A stretch of 64,000 nt of DNA from SKHV01 sp963678565 (GTDB lineage Bacteria; Bacteroidota; Bacteroidia; Bacteroidales; Prolixibacteraceae), in assembly GCA_963678565.1 (NCBI GenBank), contig OY782875.1:434001-498000 (forward strand), in the 5' to 3' direction. Positions 44,542 through 52,512 of the stretch are shown here, piece after piece. The notes under the pieces are model-generated. The model was not told the DNA's origin. It worked only from the letters and a program-made list of their open reading frames with translations, and did not search any database. A program made the translations under genes and the position numbers. Position 1 is the first letter of the stretch. Each line of letters begins with the position of its first letter.

Positions 44542-45531
44542 ATGAAAAATATACTCGTAATTAGCTTAATTATTAGCTTGTTTTATAATTGCCAGTCGCA
44601 AAACTATCCGGTTACCTCATCTGAAATTAGTTGGGAAAAAGGCGACCAGGTTCAATTAAATCTGGTTCTTTCCCAGGCAAAAACGGTCAATGGGATAGAG
44701 GATGAAAAATACTTCATAAAAAGGAGTTTTGAGATTGAAGTATTGGAAGAAAACGATTCATCATTCGTTTTGAATTTTGAAGAAGAGAATCCAATGCTGG
44801 TAAATATTTCAGCAAAATTTAGTTCTATAAATCCTGATAAATCTTCATATCAAAGATTCGCACGAAAACTTGTAATTAACAAAGATTCTAAAGAATTCAA
44901 TTGTATAAATTCTGAAGAGTATGCCGAAATAATACAAAAAAGTTACGAGGAGTTAAAGATGAGTCTGGATTTAATTCCCGATTCGCAGAAAACTGAATTT
45001 TTGGATGAATTAGAAGGACAAAACAAAAATTATAAATCAGCCGATGAGTCAGAAGTTTTAGATTTAGTGTTAGCCCGCTATCGTCATGATTTCAAAGTTG
45101 ACGATCCAACCGTTAAGATCGATTCTTCTGCTAATCCATTTAATCTGCAACGGTTTCCGGGCGGAAAAGTAACTACCTATGCCATAAAGGGAGAATCAAG
45201 TCGCAATTATAATTTGCACGTTAATACAAGCTATGATTTCGAATCTTATAAAGGTATGTTATCAAACTTAACTTCTGGTTTATCGAATGCAATGTCGGGA
45301 TTGATGCCCGGTGATGAAGCTGCAGAGAATGATATCGGTGGAATGATGAATCAAATGATGTCACAGTTAATGGCACAAATTGATTTTGATGCTTCAAACG
45401 AAATTGTAATCACTCAAAGCAACCATAAAAAATGGCCAACCGAGATTATGGCTTTGAATGCTATTAGCATCAAGCAAGCAGGTAAAACAGAGAAAGTAAA
45501 TGGTTCTGCATTAATTGAAATTAATCAATAG
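44542..45531 (+). CDS. Secreted protein of unknown function
   Basis: 329 residues. A hydrophobic signal sequence (MKNILVISLIISLFYNC) is followed by CQSQ; the Cys may be lipidated although the lipobox is atypical. The mature part is acidic, with alternating beta-like stretches and an Asn/Met/Gln-rich low-complexity helix near residues 255-282. A conserved-looking end (HKKWPTEIMALNAISIKQAGKTEKVNGSALIEI) suggests a beta-rich domain. I do not recognise the family. It follows the BlaR1-like gene by 55 bases and may be controlled by the same repressor. Confidence 0.7.
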   Translation: MKNILVISLIISLFYNCQSQNYPVTSSEISWEKGDQVQLNLVLSQAKTVNGIEDEKYFIKRSFEIEVLEENDSSFVLNFEEENPMLVNISAKFSSINPDKSSYQRFARKLVINKDSKEFNCINSEEYAEIIQKSYEELKMSLDLIPDSQKTEFLDELEGQNKNYKSADESEVLDLVLARYRHDFKVDDPTVKIDSSANPFNLQRFPGGKVTTYAIKGESSRNYNLHVNTSYDFESYKGMLSNLTSGLSNAMSGLMPGDEAAENDIGGMMNQMMSQLMAQIDFDASNEIVITQSNHKKWPTEIMALNAISIKQAGKTEKVNGSALIEINQ

Positions 45532-45601
45532 TTCTTTTTTAAGCTTGTTTTTGCACAGCCGTTTTATTATTCCGAATTTAGCAGAAAACTAAATTTGAAT
45601 A

Positions 45602-46408
45602 ATGAAACGGCTGCCTTTCATACTTCTTCTAATCGTTGTTTCGATTGTTGGCAAATCGCAAACGCACGAAATTTTAATCAGCACCAACCTGGGCGATATG
45701 AAATTCATGCTTTACGATGATACCCCAAAACATCGCGATGCATTTATTGAATTAGCCAACAAAGGACATTTCAACAAAACACTTTTTTACAGGGTAATTG
45801 AGGATTTTATGATTCAAGGCGGATCGAAGGATTCGCGCAATGCACCTCCCGGAAAGCAAATTGGTTATGGCGATCCTACCAAAACCGTTGATGATGAAAT
45901 TCTGGATAAGTATGTTTGTAAAAAAGGGGCATTATGTGCACCTCGTCAGCCCGATGAAGTAAATTTTTATAAGCAAAGCGACATTTCTCAATTTTTTATA
46001 ATTCAAGGTCGAAGATATCGACCGGGACAACTTGATACGATGGAATTAGCAGTAAATCGTCCAATCAGAAAAGAAATTATTGCAGAAGTTTATACCGCCG
46101 AAAAAAAGGCTCGATTTCAACAATTAAAAGCCGATGGTGAACTTAAAAAAGCAAAAGCTTTAGCAGACCAAATAAAAGAGGATATTGAGATAGAGTATGA
46201 ATTTCATCCTGATGTTTTAAAATTCTCAGAAATCCAACGCGAGGCTTATACAACCATTGGAGGTGCTCCAGAAATTGAAAATGAATACACCGTTTTTGGC
46301 GAAATTATTGAAGGGATGGAAGTGATTGATGAAATTGCCAGCCTTAAAACCGATCAAAATGATCGTCCGTACAAAGATGTAATAATTGAAGTGAAGGTTC
46401 TAAAGTAA
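45602..46408 (+). CDS. Secreted cyclophilin-type peptidyl-prolyl isomerase
   Basis: 268 residues with a cleavable signal peptide (MKRLPFILLLIVVSIVGKSQ). The cyclophilin core is split: the first part (about 22-140) has FNKTLFYRVIEDFMIQGGSKD, SQFFIIQGR is near 130, and the final strand region EYTVFGEIIEGMEVIDEIAS is at about 230-250. Between them is a charged helical insertion of about 60-70 residues (KKARFQQLKADGELKKAKALA). It should catalyse proline isomerisation in the periplasm. It opens a run of four closely spaced plus-strand genes (gaps of 12, 6 and 2 bases). Confidence 0.92.
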   Translation: MKRLPFILLLIVVSIVGKSQTHEILISTNLGDMKFMLYDDTPKHRDAFIELANKGHFNKTLFYRVIEDFMIQGGSKDSRNAPPGKQIGYGDPTKTVDDEILDKYVCKKGALCAPRQPDEVNFYKQSDISQFFIIQGRRYRPGQLDTMELAVNRPIRKEIIAEVYTAEKKARFQQLKADGELKKAKALADQIKEDIEIEYEFHPDVLKFSEIQREAYTTIGGAPEIENEYTVFGEIIEGMEVIDEIASLKTDQNDRPYKDVIIEVKVLK

Positions 46409-46420
46409 ATCAAGTATCTT

Positions 46421-47761
46421 ATGCAAATTCTGAAACTAAAGTCGGTTTTCTTATTCTCTATAATTATTGCTCTGTTTCTGGGCTTTGCTTGTGGAAATGC
46501 ATCCAAAAAAGAAGCTGCAGAGGAAAAAGAAGCTGCTACCGAAGCTGCCGCTAATAAAACAAAAACAGTTTTTAGTCAGTATTCAGAATCAATTTTTACC
46601 ATTCAAACTTTCGATGGTGATCGTCTACTTGAAACGGCACAATGTTTTGTAATCGGGGAGCAAACGCTTGCTGCACCTTTTTCAATTTTTCGCGGAGCAA
46701 ATCGCGCTGTTGTGAAACAATTAAATGGCAATCAGCAATTTGAAATCAATACCTATAAAGCTTACGATCGAATACTGAATGTAATTTTACTTTCAACCGA
46801 GAAACAACTTGGGAAACCACTTCGACTTTATACCGGAAGTCAAATCAAAAGTGTAAAAACTTTTAAACTTGGAAAGAAAACAAGCTCAGTGCTACCAATC
46901 GGCAGCGGGAAATGTTTGCAAGAACAAATTATTCAGGGAGAGCGCTTTTTTAAGATTACAAATCAGATCTTTAAGAATGAAACTGGTACACCTATTTTTG
47001 TTTCAAACGGGAAGATATTGGGAATGGCTGTTATTAAAACAATTGCTTATGAGCCAACATCCATGGTGATTCCGGCAGTTGAACTTGCTTCTTTTCTGAC
47101 AAAAAATGGTACCAAATCTGTAAAAAAGTTGGCAAATATTGGCAATGCAAATGCAGAAAGAAATTCAAAAATTAAGCGTATTCGACTGCTTACCGATTAT
47201 GGTGAAATTGCAATTCGCTTGTACAATGAAACACCTGCTTATCGCGATAATTTTATTCAACTAGCCGAAGAAGGATATTACGATAGCTTGTTAATTCATC
47301 GTGTAATACGAAATTTTGGGATACAATCCGGAGCCGCAGATACACGTCATGCAAAAAAAGATGATCTGGTAGGCTGGAAAGGACCCGGGTACACAATTCC
47401 AGCGCACATTGTACCTGGCTTGTATCATAAACGAGGTGCGATTGGCGTACCACGCTTGCCCGATACTCGAAATAAAAAGATGCGCTTCAACGGCTCGCAG
47501 TTTTACATTGTAACCGGAAGAAAATACATCGATTCGGAGTTGGATGAATTGGAAGAAAAAAACAAGATTAAATTTTCCTCAGAGCAACGCGAAGTGTATA
47601 AAACTATTGGAGGATCACCGCATATCGATGGTTCTTATACGGTTTTTGGAGAGGTGATTTCAGGAATAGAGGTTGCCGACAGAATAACCAATGTGGCGAT
47701 TGGAAAAGAGTTTCGTCCACAAACCGACATCCGCTTGAAGAAAGTTATAATTGAATATTAG
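46421..47761 (+). CDS. Lipoprotein: degenerate trypsin-like domain fused to a cyclophilin domain
   Basis: 446 residues. Signal peptide with Cys24 (GFAC) and an Ala/Glu/Lys-rich spacer. Residues about 45-230 look like a DegP-type trypsin fold (AQCFVIGEQTLAAPFSIFRG, VILLS, TGTPIFVSNGKILGMAVI, MVIPAVELASFL), but the catalytic places are changed: LAAPFSI at 83-89 where the His motif is expected, no Asp in the DLAVL position, and NETGTP at 186-191 with Thr188 for Ser. Residues about 248-446 form a cyclophilin domain (LIHRVIRNFGIQSGAADT, GSQFYIVTGRK, SYTVFGEVISGIEVAD). A chaperone-like, non-proteolytic role is inferred. Confidence 0.82.
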   Translation: MQILKLKSVFLFSIIIALFLGFACGNASKKEAAEEKEAATEAAANKTKTVFSQYSESIFTIQTFDGDRLLETAQCFVIGEQTLAAPFSIFRGANRAVVKQLNGNQQFEINTYKAYDRILNVILLSTEKQLGKPLRLYTGSQIKSVKTFKLGKKTSSVLPIGSGKCLQEQIIQGERFFKITNQIFKNETGTPIFVSNGKILGMAVIKTIAYEPTSMVIPAVELASFLTKNGTKSVKKLANIGNANAERNSKIKRIRLLTDYGEIAIRLYNETPAYRDNFIQLAEEGYYDSLLIHRVIRNFGIQSGAADTRHAKKDDLVGWKGPGYTIPAHIVPGLYHKRGAIGVPRLPDTRNKKMRFNGSQFYIVTGRKYIDSELDELEEKNKIKFSSEQREVYKTIGGSPHIDGSYTVFGEVISGIEVADRITNVAIGKEFRPQTDIRLKKVIIEY

Positions 47762-47767
47762 AAATCA

Positions 47768-48199
47768 ATGGATAGAGTTAAACAAGCCATAAAGAATTTT
47801 GAATTATTGAATTGCAATCAGGCTGTTTTTTCAGTATTTGCTGAGCAATTCGGTTTGAAGGTTTCTACTGCAACCTCGATTGGTGCAGCTTTTGGTGGAG
47901 GCATGGCACAAGGGAAGACATGTGGTGTGGTTACTGGTGCTTACATGGTGATTGGTTTGTGGTCGGAAGGTAAAACCAATAATCCTCAAGAACAGAAAGC
48001 CATTGCAAAAGAAAAGCTGAAGTTATTCAACCTAAAATTTATTGCAAGTCATAACGATTTAAGTTGCAAATCACTTTTAGGCTACGATTTGTCTGATGAC
48101 GAGCAAAGAGAACAAGCAAAGGAGGTAGGTGTTTTTCAAAGTCAGTGTCCTAAATATGTAGCCGAATCTGTTCGGATATTAGAAGAAATCTTAGACTGA
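47768..48199 (+). CDS. C_GCAxxG_C_C family protein (redox-type cysteine cluster)
   Basis: 143 residues, cytoplasmic. The family pattern is present: NCNQAVFSVFAEQFGL near residue 16, AAFGGGMAQGKTCGVVTGAYMVIGL around 40-65, SCKSLLGYDLSD near 100 and a final QCPKYV. The spaced Cys residues probably bind an Fe-S cluster or metal. The biochemical role of this family is not established. It lies 6 bases after the cyclophilin fusion gene and 2 bases before the ATP-grasp-like gene. Confidence 0.87.
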   Translation: MDRVKQAIKNFELLNCNQAVFSVFAEQFGLKVSTATSIGAAFGGGMAQGKTCGVVTGAYMVIGLWSEGKTNNPQEQKAIAKEKLKLFNLKFIASHNDLSCKSLLGYDLSDDEQREQAKEVGVFQSQCPKYVAESVRILEEILD

Positions 48200-48201
48200 A
48201 A

Positions 48202-49356
48202 ATGTCAAAACCAAAGCTGTATTATTTTAATCCTACTTGCGAAATGGCTATTGCCAATGGAACTGTTTCCTTTCAATCGAATCGTTTTTTGCAGCAATTT
48301 GAAATGGATTTAGGAATTCTTCCAATGTATTTGGCATCAACCAACGATTGGGTGCTTCTACACAACTTACCTTCAAATGAGTTTTTAAGTAAATTGGAAA
48401 AGGATGGATTTCAATTACCTTCTTTTAAAGAAATCGATGTGCTATTAAAGGATACAATGGCTGGTAACGATGATTTTTGTGAAGTAAGACCTTGGGGATG
48501 GAGCCCTGCATTTATTCATAAAACAAGATCTTTGATCGATCGCTGTTCTTCCAGTTTTAAAGAAGACACAACGCGTTTTCTGTGTCGAGACGAACGGCAA
48601 TTTTATAGCAGACATTTTAGTTTGGTGGTATTAAAAGAGGTGCTTGAAAATGTAAATTTGAATTATCTGATCTCTGAAGATGAATTACCAATTGTGTGTC
48701 ACTCTGTTGATGAAATTGAGGTTTTGCACCGTAAAAACAAGCAATCGGTTTTAAAGGCTCCTTGGAGTTCTTCAGGACGAGGTGTAAATATTCTCCGTTT
48801 ACCTGAGTTGAATGATTCGGTTAGAAATAGAACCAATGGAGTAATTAATTCTCAAGGTTCAATTATGTACGAACCATTCCTGAATAAATTGATCGATTTT
48901 TCATTTCAGTTTAAAATTGATGATAATCAAGTTCATTATCTAGGACTGACCTTTTTTAATACCGATAAAAAAGGTCAATACAAAGGTCATTACTTGCAAA
49001 ATAACCCAATTGGCATTGAGTCAGAAAACTACAAATTTGTAAAGTTGTATGAATGTCAAATAAGTGAGCAATTAAATACAATATTGTCAAATAAATTACT
49101 TGGAAAATACATTGGGTATCTGGGCATTGATGCCATGTTGGTTACAATTGACAACAACTTAAAGATTCAACCTTGTGTTGAAATCAATTTACGTTACAAT
49201 ATGGGAGTTTTGGCAATGAAAATAGCTGAAAAGATCGGCCAACAATATCAGCAATTTAAAATATCAACCATTGAGGATATTCCTGATGATAAAGACATTT
49301 TAAACTTAACCGAAGTTAGCCCAAAATCGGTTTATGCCGCCTATCTTGTTCGTTGA
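48202..49356 (+). CDS. ATP-grasp-like protein of unknown substrate
   Basis: 384 residues, no signal peptide. Seen: an N-terminal domain beginning LYYFNPTCEMAIANG; VLKAPWSSSGRGVNIL near residues 190-205, which fits the glycine-rich nucleotide-binding loop of ATP-grasp enzymes; YEPFLNKLIDFSFQF; and IQPCVEINLRYNMG near 335-350, where Glu and Asn would bind Mg-ATP. ATP-grasp enzymes join a carboxylate to an amine or thiol. Substrate unknown. Cotranscription with a cysteine-cluster protein and two envelope cyclophilins is suggested by the 2-base gap. Confidence 0.72.
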   Translation: MSKPKLYYFNPTCEMAIANGTVSFQSNRFLQQFEMDLGILPMYLASTNDWVLLHNLPSNEFLSKLEKDGFQLPSFKEIDVLLKDTMAGNDDFCEVRPWGWSPAFIHKTRSLIDRCSSSFKEDTTRFLCRDERQFYSRHFSLVVLKEVLENVNLNYLISEDELPIVCHSVDEIEVLHRKNKQSVLKAPWSSSGRGVNILRLPELNDSVRNRTNGVINSQGSIMYEPFLNKLIDFSFQFKIDDNQVHYLGLTFFNTDKKGQYKGHYLQNNPIGIESENYKFVKLYECQISEQLNTILSNKLLGKYIGYLGIDAMLVTIDNNLKIQPCVEINLRYNMGVLAMKIAEKIGQQYQQFKISTIEDIPDDKDILNLTEVSPKSVYAAYLVR

Positions 49357-49369
49357 AATCAAGATAGGA

Positions 49370-50005
49370 TCAAGGTGCTAATCGTACAATTTTCCAATCC
49401 GTATCTTTTCGCGTCAAAACAATCCGATCGTGCAAGCGATGTGCTCCGCCTTGCCAGAATTCAAAACGATGAGGAATAATTTTATAACCGCCCCAATGCA
49501 CCGGACGTTCTGGAACACTATTTAGGTGTTTTTCAATTTCCATTTCTCTTAAGTCTTCTAAATATTCACGATTCGGAACTTCTTGACTTTGAGGCGAAAT
49601 AATGGCACTTATCTGACTTTCAAATGGTCGTGAATGAAAATACTTGTCAGAAACGGCACTGCTTGTTTTTTCTATTTGGCCCTCGATTTTTACTTGACGT
49701 TCCAATTCCGGCCAGAAAAAATGAGCGGCAACTTTTGTATTCGATTTAATCTGGCTTCCTTTTCTACTCTGATAATTGGTGAAAAATAGCAAACTATCCT
49801 TTTCAATATATTTTAATAAAACAGTTCTAATAGAGGGCTGCCCATTGTTTGCAACCGTAGCAACCGACATTGCTGTATACTCGTTACACGCTGCTTTTTC
49901 AGCTTCTTCCAACCATCTTTCTAGTTGTAAAAAAGGACTTTCAGCAATGGCATTTTTGCTGAGGTTTTGTCTTCTAAAGTCGTTTCTTATTTGTGATAAA
50001 TCCAT
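49370..50005 (-). CDS. pdxH: Pyridoxamine 5'-phosphate oxidase
   Basis: 211 residues, typical length. FMN-binding and family motifs: SVATVANNGQPSIRTVLLKYIEKDSLLFFTNYQSRKGSQI in parts, FFWPELERQVKIEG, and the C-terminal signature RFEFWQGGAHRLHDRI with final LAP. It oxidises pyridoxine or pyridoxamine phosphate to pyridoxal phosphate in vitamin B6 metabolism. Convergent with the ATP-grasp-like gene, 13 bases apart. Confidence 0.96.
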   Translation of the reverse strand: MDLSQIRNDFRRQNLSKNAIAESPFLQLERWLEEAEKAACNEYTAMSVATVANNGQPSIRTVLLKYIEKDSLLFFTNYQSRKGSQIKSNTKVAAHFFWPELERQVKIEGQIEKTSSAVSDKYFHSRPFESQISAIISPQSQEVPNREYLEDLREMEIEKHLNSVPERPVHWGGYKIIPHRFEFWQGGAHRLHDRIVLTRKDTDWKIVRLAP

Positions 50006-50108
50006 GATTTTAATTTAAACAAAAAACATACGTTTGTATAATTTGTTTACAACAAATCCGTTTTCATTATAATTGTTTGGTATACAATTGAAATTAATAG
50101 GTCAGACA

Positions 50109-50138
50109 TTGTTTGAAGAATAAAAAAATTTACTTTTG
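50109..50138 (+). promoter_or_regulatory. Promoter before the coiled-coil membrane protein
   Basis: TTG at 50109-50111 and TACTTTTG at 50131-50138 match the Bacteroidota -33 and -7 elements with a 19-base spacing, and the ATG follows 23 bases later at 50162. This is the best complete promoter match I found in the window. Confidence 0.65.
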
Positions 50139-50161
50139 TATGCTTTAGTTTAAAGGAAGTT

Positions 50162-51067
50162 ATGAGTTTGGAAAATAGATCAAAATTTTCACTCCAGTCG
50201 CTCGATTCAAAGAATATTTTGGTTATCGTACTTTCGGTAATTTTAGTGGCTCTGGCAGTGGTATACTTTATTCAACGAAGTGAACATAGGGAGATTATTA
50301 ATCAACTTGGAAATGAGAAAGATTCACTTTCAATTGAATTACAGCAAATGTTGGTGGAGAATGATACGCTCAAGGTAAGCAATGAGCAATTGAATGATGA
50401 TTTGTTGGTAACCAATGAGAAAATTAAAAATCTATTAGTTGAAATTGAGCAAGTCAAAAAAGTAAGCTATAAGGAAATTCAAGGCTATCAACGAAAAGTT
50501 ACCACACTTAAAAAGGTAATGAAAGATTTGTACCTTCAAATTGATTCGTTAAATGAGCGAAATAAAGTTTTGTTCGCCGAAAATCAGGAAGTAAAGCAAC
50601 TATTTAATGAGGAAAAAGTACGAGCTGAACGACTTGAAAAAGAAAAAGAAAAGCTTGAGCAAACCGTTATTAAAGCACAAATGCTCGAAGCGATAAATTT
50701 AACAGGTGTTGGTTTAACTCCGCGAAAAAGAGAAACCAACAAAGTAGCTCGTACGCAACAATTACAAATTAGTTTTACCTTAAGTAAAAATCTAACTGCA
50801 AAACGAGGATCTCGAAATGTTTACATGCGGATCATGAATCCGGCCAAGAAACTATTAAAAGTTTCTGACGACAATGTATTCGAATTTGAAAGTAGCAAAA
50901 TTGTATATTCTGCAATGCGCGAAATTAATTACGAAGGAATGGAATTACCAATTAATATTTATTGGGACAATACAGGAAATCCAACCCTTTTACCCGGAAT
51001 CTATACGGTAGATGTTTTTACCGATGGTTATAACATTGGTACTACAACATTTGTAATGCGACAATAA
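50162..51067 (+). CDS. Single-pass membrane protein with long coiled coil
   Basis: 301 residues. One TM helix near residues 18-38 (NILVIVLSVILVALAVVYFI), a coiled coil of about 140 residues (40-185) rich in Glu, Lys and Leu, and a C-terminal beta-rich domain (about 195-301: QQLQISFTLSKNLTAKRGSRNVYMRIMNPAKK, MELPINIYWDN, GIYTVDVFTDGYNIGTTTFVMR, read in parts). No enzyme motif. The layout suggests a structural or scaffolding protein reaching from the inner membrane into the periplasm. Single gene with a promoter and a terminator of its own. Confidence 0.8.
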   Translation: MSLENRSKFSLQSLDSKNILVIVLSVILVALAVVYFIQRSEHREIINQLGNEKDSLSIELQQMLVENDTLKVSNEQLNDDLLVTNEKIKNLLVEIEQVKKVSYKEIQGYQRKVTTLKKVMKDLYLQIDSLNERNKVLFAENQEVKQLFNEEKVRAERLEKEKEKLEQTVIKAQMLEAINLTGVGLTPRKRETNKVARTQQLQISFTLSKNLTAKRGSRNVYMRIMNPAKKLLKVSDDNVFEFESSKIVYSAMREINYEGMELPINIYWDNTGNPTLLPGIYTVDVFTDGYNIGTTTFVMRQ

Positions 51068-51087
51068 ATTATATTAAATAAAATTGG

Positions 51088-51119
51088 AAAGGCACTCTAG
51101 CAATAGGATGCCTTTTTTT
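51088..51119 (+). terminator. Terminator after the coiled-coil protein gene
   Basis: Stem AAAGGCA...CTA (51088-51099) with 51104-51115, two internal mismatches, 4-base loop, then seven T. About 20 bases after the stop. Confidence 0.75.
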
Positions 51120-51224
51120 ATGCTAATTTTAAACATTAAAGCAATTTTCTAGTTCTAAGTTTATATATTTATTCCTACTGTGTAAAAGCAGAAAAACCAA
51201 TAATTAACCATTAAATATTAAATT

Positions 51225-51599
51225 ATGACTGAATTAAATCAAGTTTATCGTTGCAATGTTTGCGGTAACATAACAGAAGTAATACACCAATCAAAAGGAA
51301 CACTTGCATGCTGTGGTCAACCCATGGAATATTTAGAAGGAAATACAGTAGATGCTGCTACCGAAAAACACGTTCCTGTTGTTGAGAAAGTCGAAGGTGG
51401 ATACAAAGTAAAAGTAGGTGAAGTTAGTCATCCAATGTTGGAAAAACACTTTATTGAGTGGATTGAATTAGTAACTCCAACTCAGGTTTTACGTAAAAAT
51501 TTAAAACCGGGAGAAGAGCCAGAGGCTGTTTTTTATACCGATGAAGAAGTTGTTACAGCACGTGAGTATTGTAATTTACACGGGCATTGGAAATCGTAA
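51225..51599 (+). CDS. dfx: Desulfoferrodoxin (two-iron superoxide reductase)
   Basis: 124 residues. The N-terminal desulforedoxin domain has Cys10, Cys13, Cys29 and Cys30 (CNVC, then ACC). The superoxide reductase domain has the EKHVP motif (Glu47, Lys48, His49), further ligands His69 and His75, and CNLHGHW at the end with Cys116 and His119, so all ligands for the catalytic Fe(His)4Cys centre are in place. It reduces superoxide to hydrogen peroxide without making oxygen, which is typical of anaerobes. It is convergent with a superoxide dismutase gene. Confidence 0.96.
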   Translation: MTELNQVYRCNVCGNITEVIHQSKGTLACCGQPMEYLEGNTVDAATEKHVPVVEKVEGGYKVKVGEVSHPMLEKHFIEWIELVTPTQVLRKNLKPGEEPEAVFYTDEEVVTAREYCNLHGHWKS

Positions 51600-51620
51600 T
51601 TAATAATGAGTAAACAAATA

Positions 51621-51653
51621 AAAAAGGCTGCCTCAATGAGGTGGCTTTTTTTG
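51621..51653 (+). terminator. Terminator after desulfoferrodoxin
   Basis: Stem 51621-51634 with 51638-51650 including G-U pairs (GGCTGCCTC against GAGGTGGC), 3-base loop, followed by a T run. About 22 bases after the stop. Confidence 0.8.
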
Positions 51654-51766
51654 TTTCAGTTTTGAGCAAAAAAAATTCAATCAAGCAAAAAAACAAGATT
51701 GAATTTCTAGAAAGGGGTATTTCTTTTGGGAGTTATGTAAATGTTATGAATAAATACAAAATAAAA

Positions 51767-51790
51767 CCCCGTGGGCACCACCCCACGGGG
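51767..51790 (-). terminator. Terminator after the superoxide dismutase gene
   Basis: A perfect 9-bp GC-rich stem CCCCGTGGG (51767-51775) with 51782-51790 and a 6-base loop. On the minus strand it is followed by TTTTATTTT and lies about 16 bases after the sod stop. Confidence 0.88.
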
Positions 51791-51806
51791 AAAAACCAAA
51801 AATCAA

Positions 51807-52400
51807 CTAACCATGAAAGTAATCAGAAACTACATCCCAGTTTATCAGTTTCCAGAAAGCGTCGATATAATCGGGCCTTCTATTTTGATAGTTTAGGTAG
51901 TATGCATGTTCCCACACATCGATCCCTAAAATTGGAGTTCCTTTTACATCAGAAACTCCCATCAATGGATTATCCTGATTAGGAGTAGAACCAACTACTA
52001 ATTTATCGTCTTGCTTTACTAGCCATGCCCAACCCGAACCAAATCGAGTGGCGGCTGCATTTGCAAATGTTTCTTTTAATGAATCAAATGATCCGAAATG
52101 AGCATCAATTGCTTTTTTTAGATCACCCTCCGGAGCAGGACTTCCGCCCGGAGTTAATACTTTCCAATATAAATTGTGATTAAAAAATCCACCTCCGTTA
52201 TTACGAACAGGTGCAGATAATTCTCCTTTTAAAATTTCTTCAATACTTTTGCTCTCCAATTCTGAACCAGAAATTGCAGCATTTAATTTACTTGTATATG
52301 CTCCATGGTGTTTTCCATGGTGAATTTCCATAGTTTTTGCATCAATCAATGGTTCAAGTGCATCATATGCGAAATCTAATTTGGGTAATTCAAAACTCAT
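51807..52400 (-). CDS. sodB: Superoxide dismutase (Fe/Mn)
   Basis: 197 residues from the ATG at 52400; an upstream in-frame start at 52469 would add 23 non-homologous residues and is rejected. N-terminal FELPKLDFAYDALEPLI, the metal ligand His27 in IHHGKHHG, FFNHNLYW with the second His, and DVWEHAYYLNYQNRRPDY with Asp and His ligands are all present. It dismutates superoxide in the cytoplasm. Fe versus Mn use cannot be told securely, hence sodB is a loose symbol. Terminators separate it from the convergent superoxide reductase gene. Confidence 0.95.
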   Translation of the reverse strand: MSFELPKLDFAYDALEPLIDAKTMEIHHGKHHGAYTSKLNAAISGSELESKSIEEILKGELSAPVRNNGGGFFNHNLYWKVLTPGGSPAPEGDLKKAIDAHFGSFDSLKETFANAAATRFGSGWAWLVKQDDKLVVGSTPNQDNPLMGVSDVKGTPILGIDVWEHAYYLNYQNRRPDYIDAFWKLINWDVVSDYFHG

Positions 52401-52512
52401 AATATTTTGCTTTTTATCTATTGTTATAATTAATAAAAGATTATTTTGTCTTTTATATCTTATAGACAAATAAGATTTGAATTTGTTTAAGGAATTTTAA
52501 AAAAAAATTGAA

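Noticed and set aside
45590..45597. TAAATTTG match 4 bases before the first cyclophilin start
   Set aside because: It fits TAnnTTTG, but the position would give a leaderless transcript and no -33 element is present; probably chance in AT-rich DNA.
51641..51982. Plus-strand open frame of 113 codons across the sod terminator and gene end
   Set aside because: It runs through the terminator hairpin and antisense to superoxide dismutase, has low-complexity sequence and no homology that I recognise.
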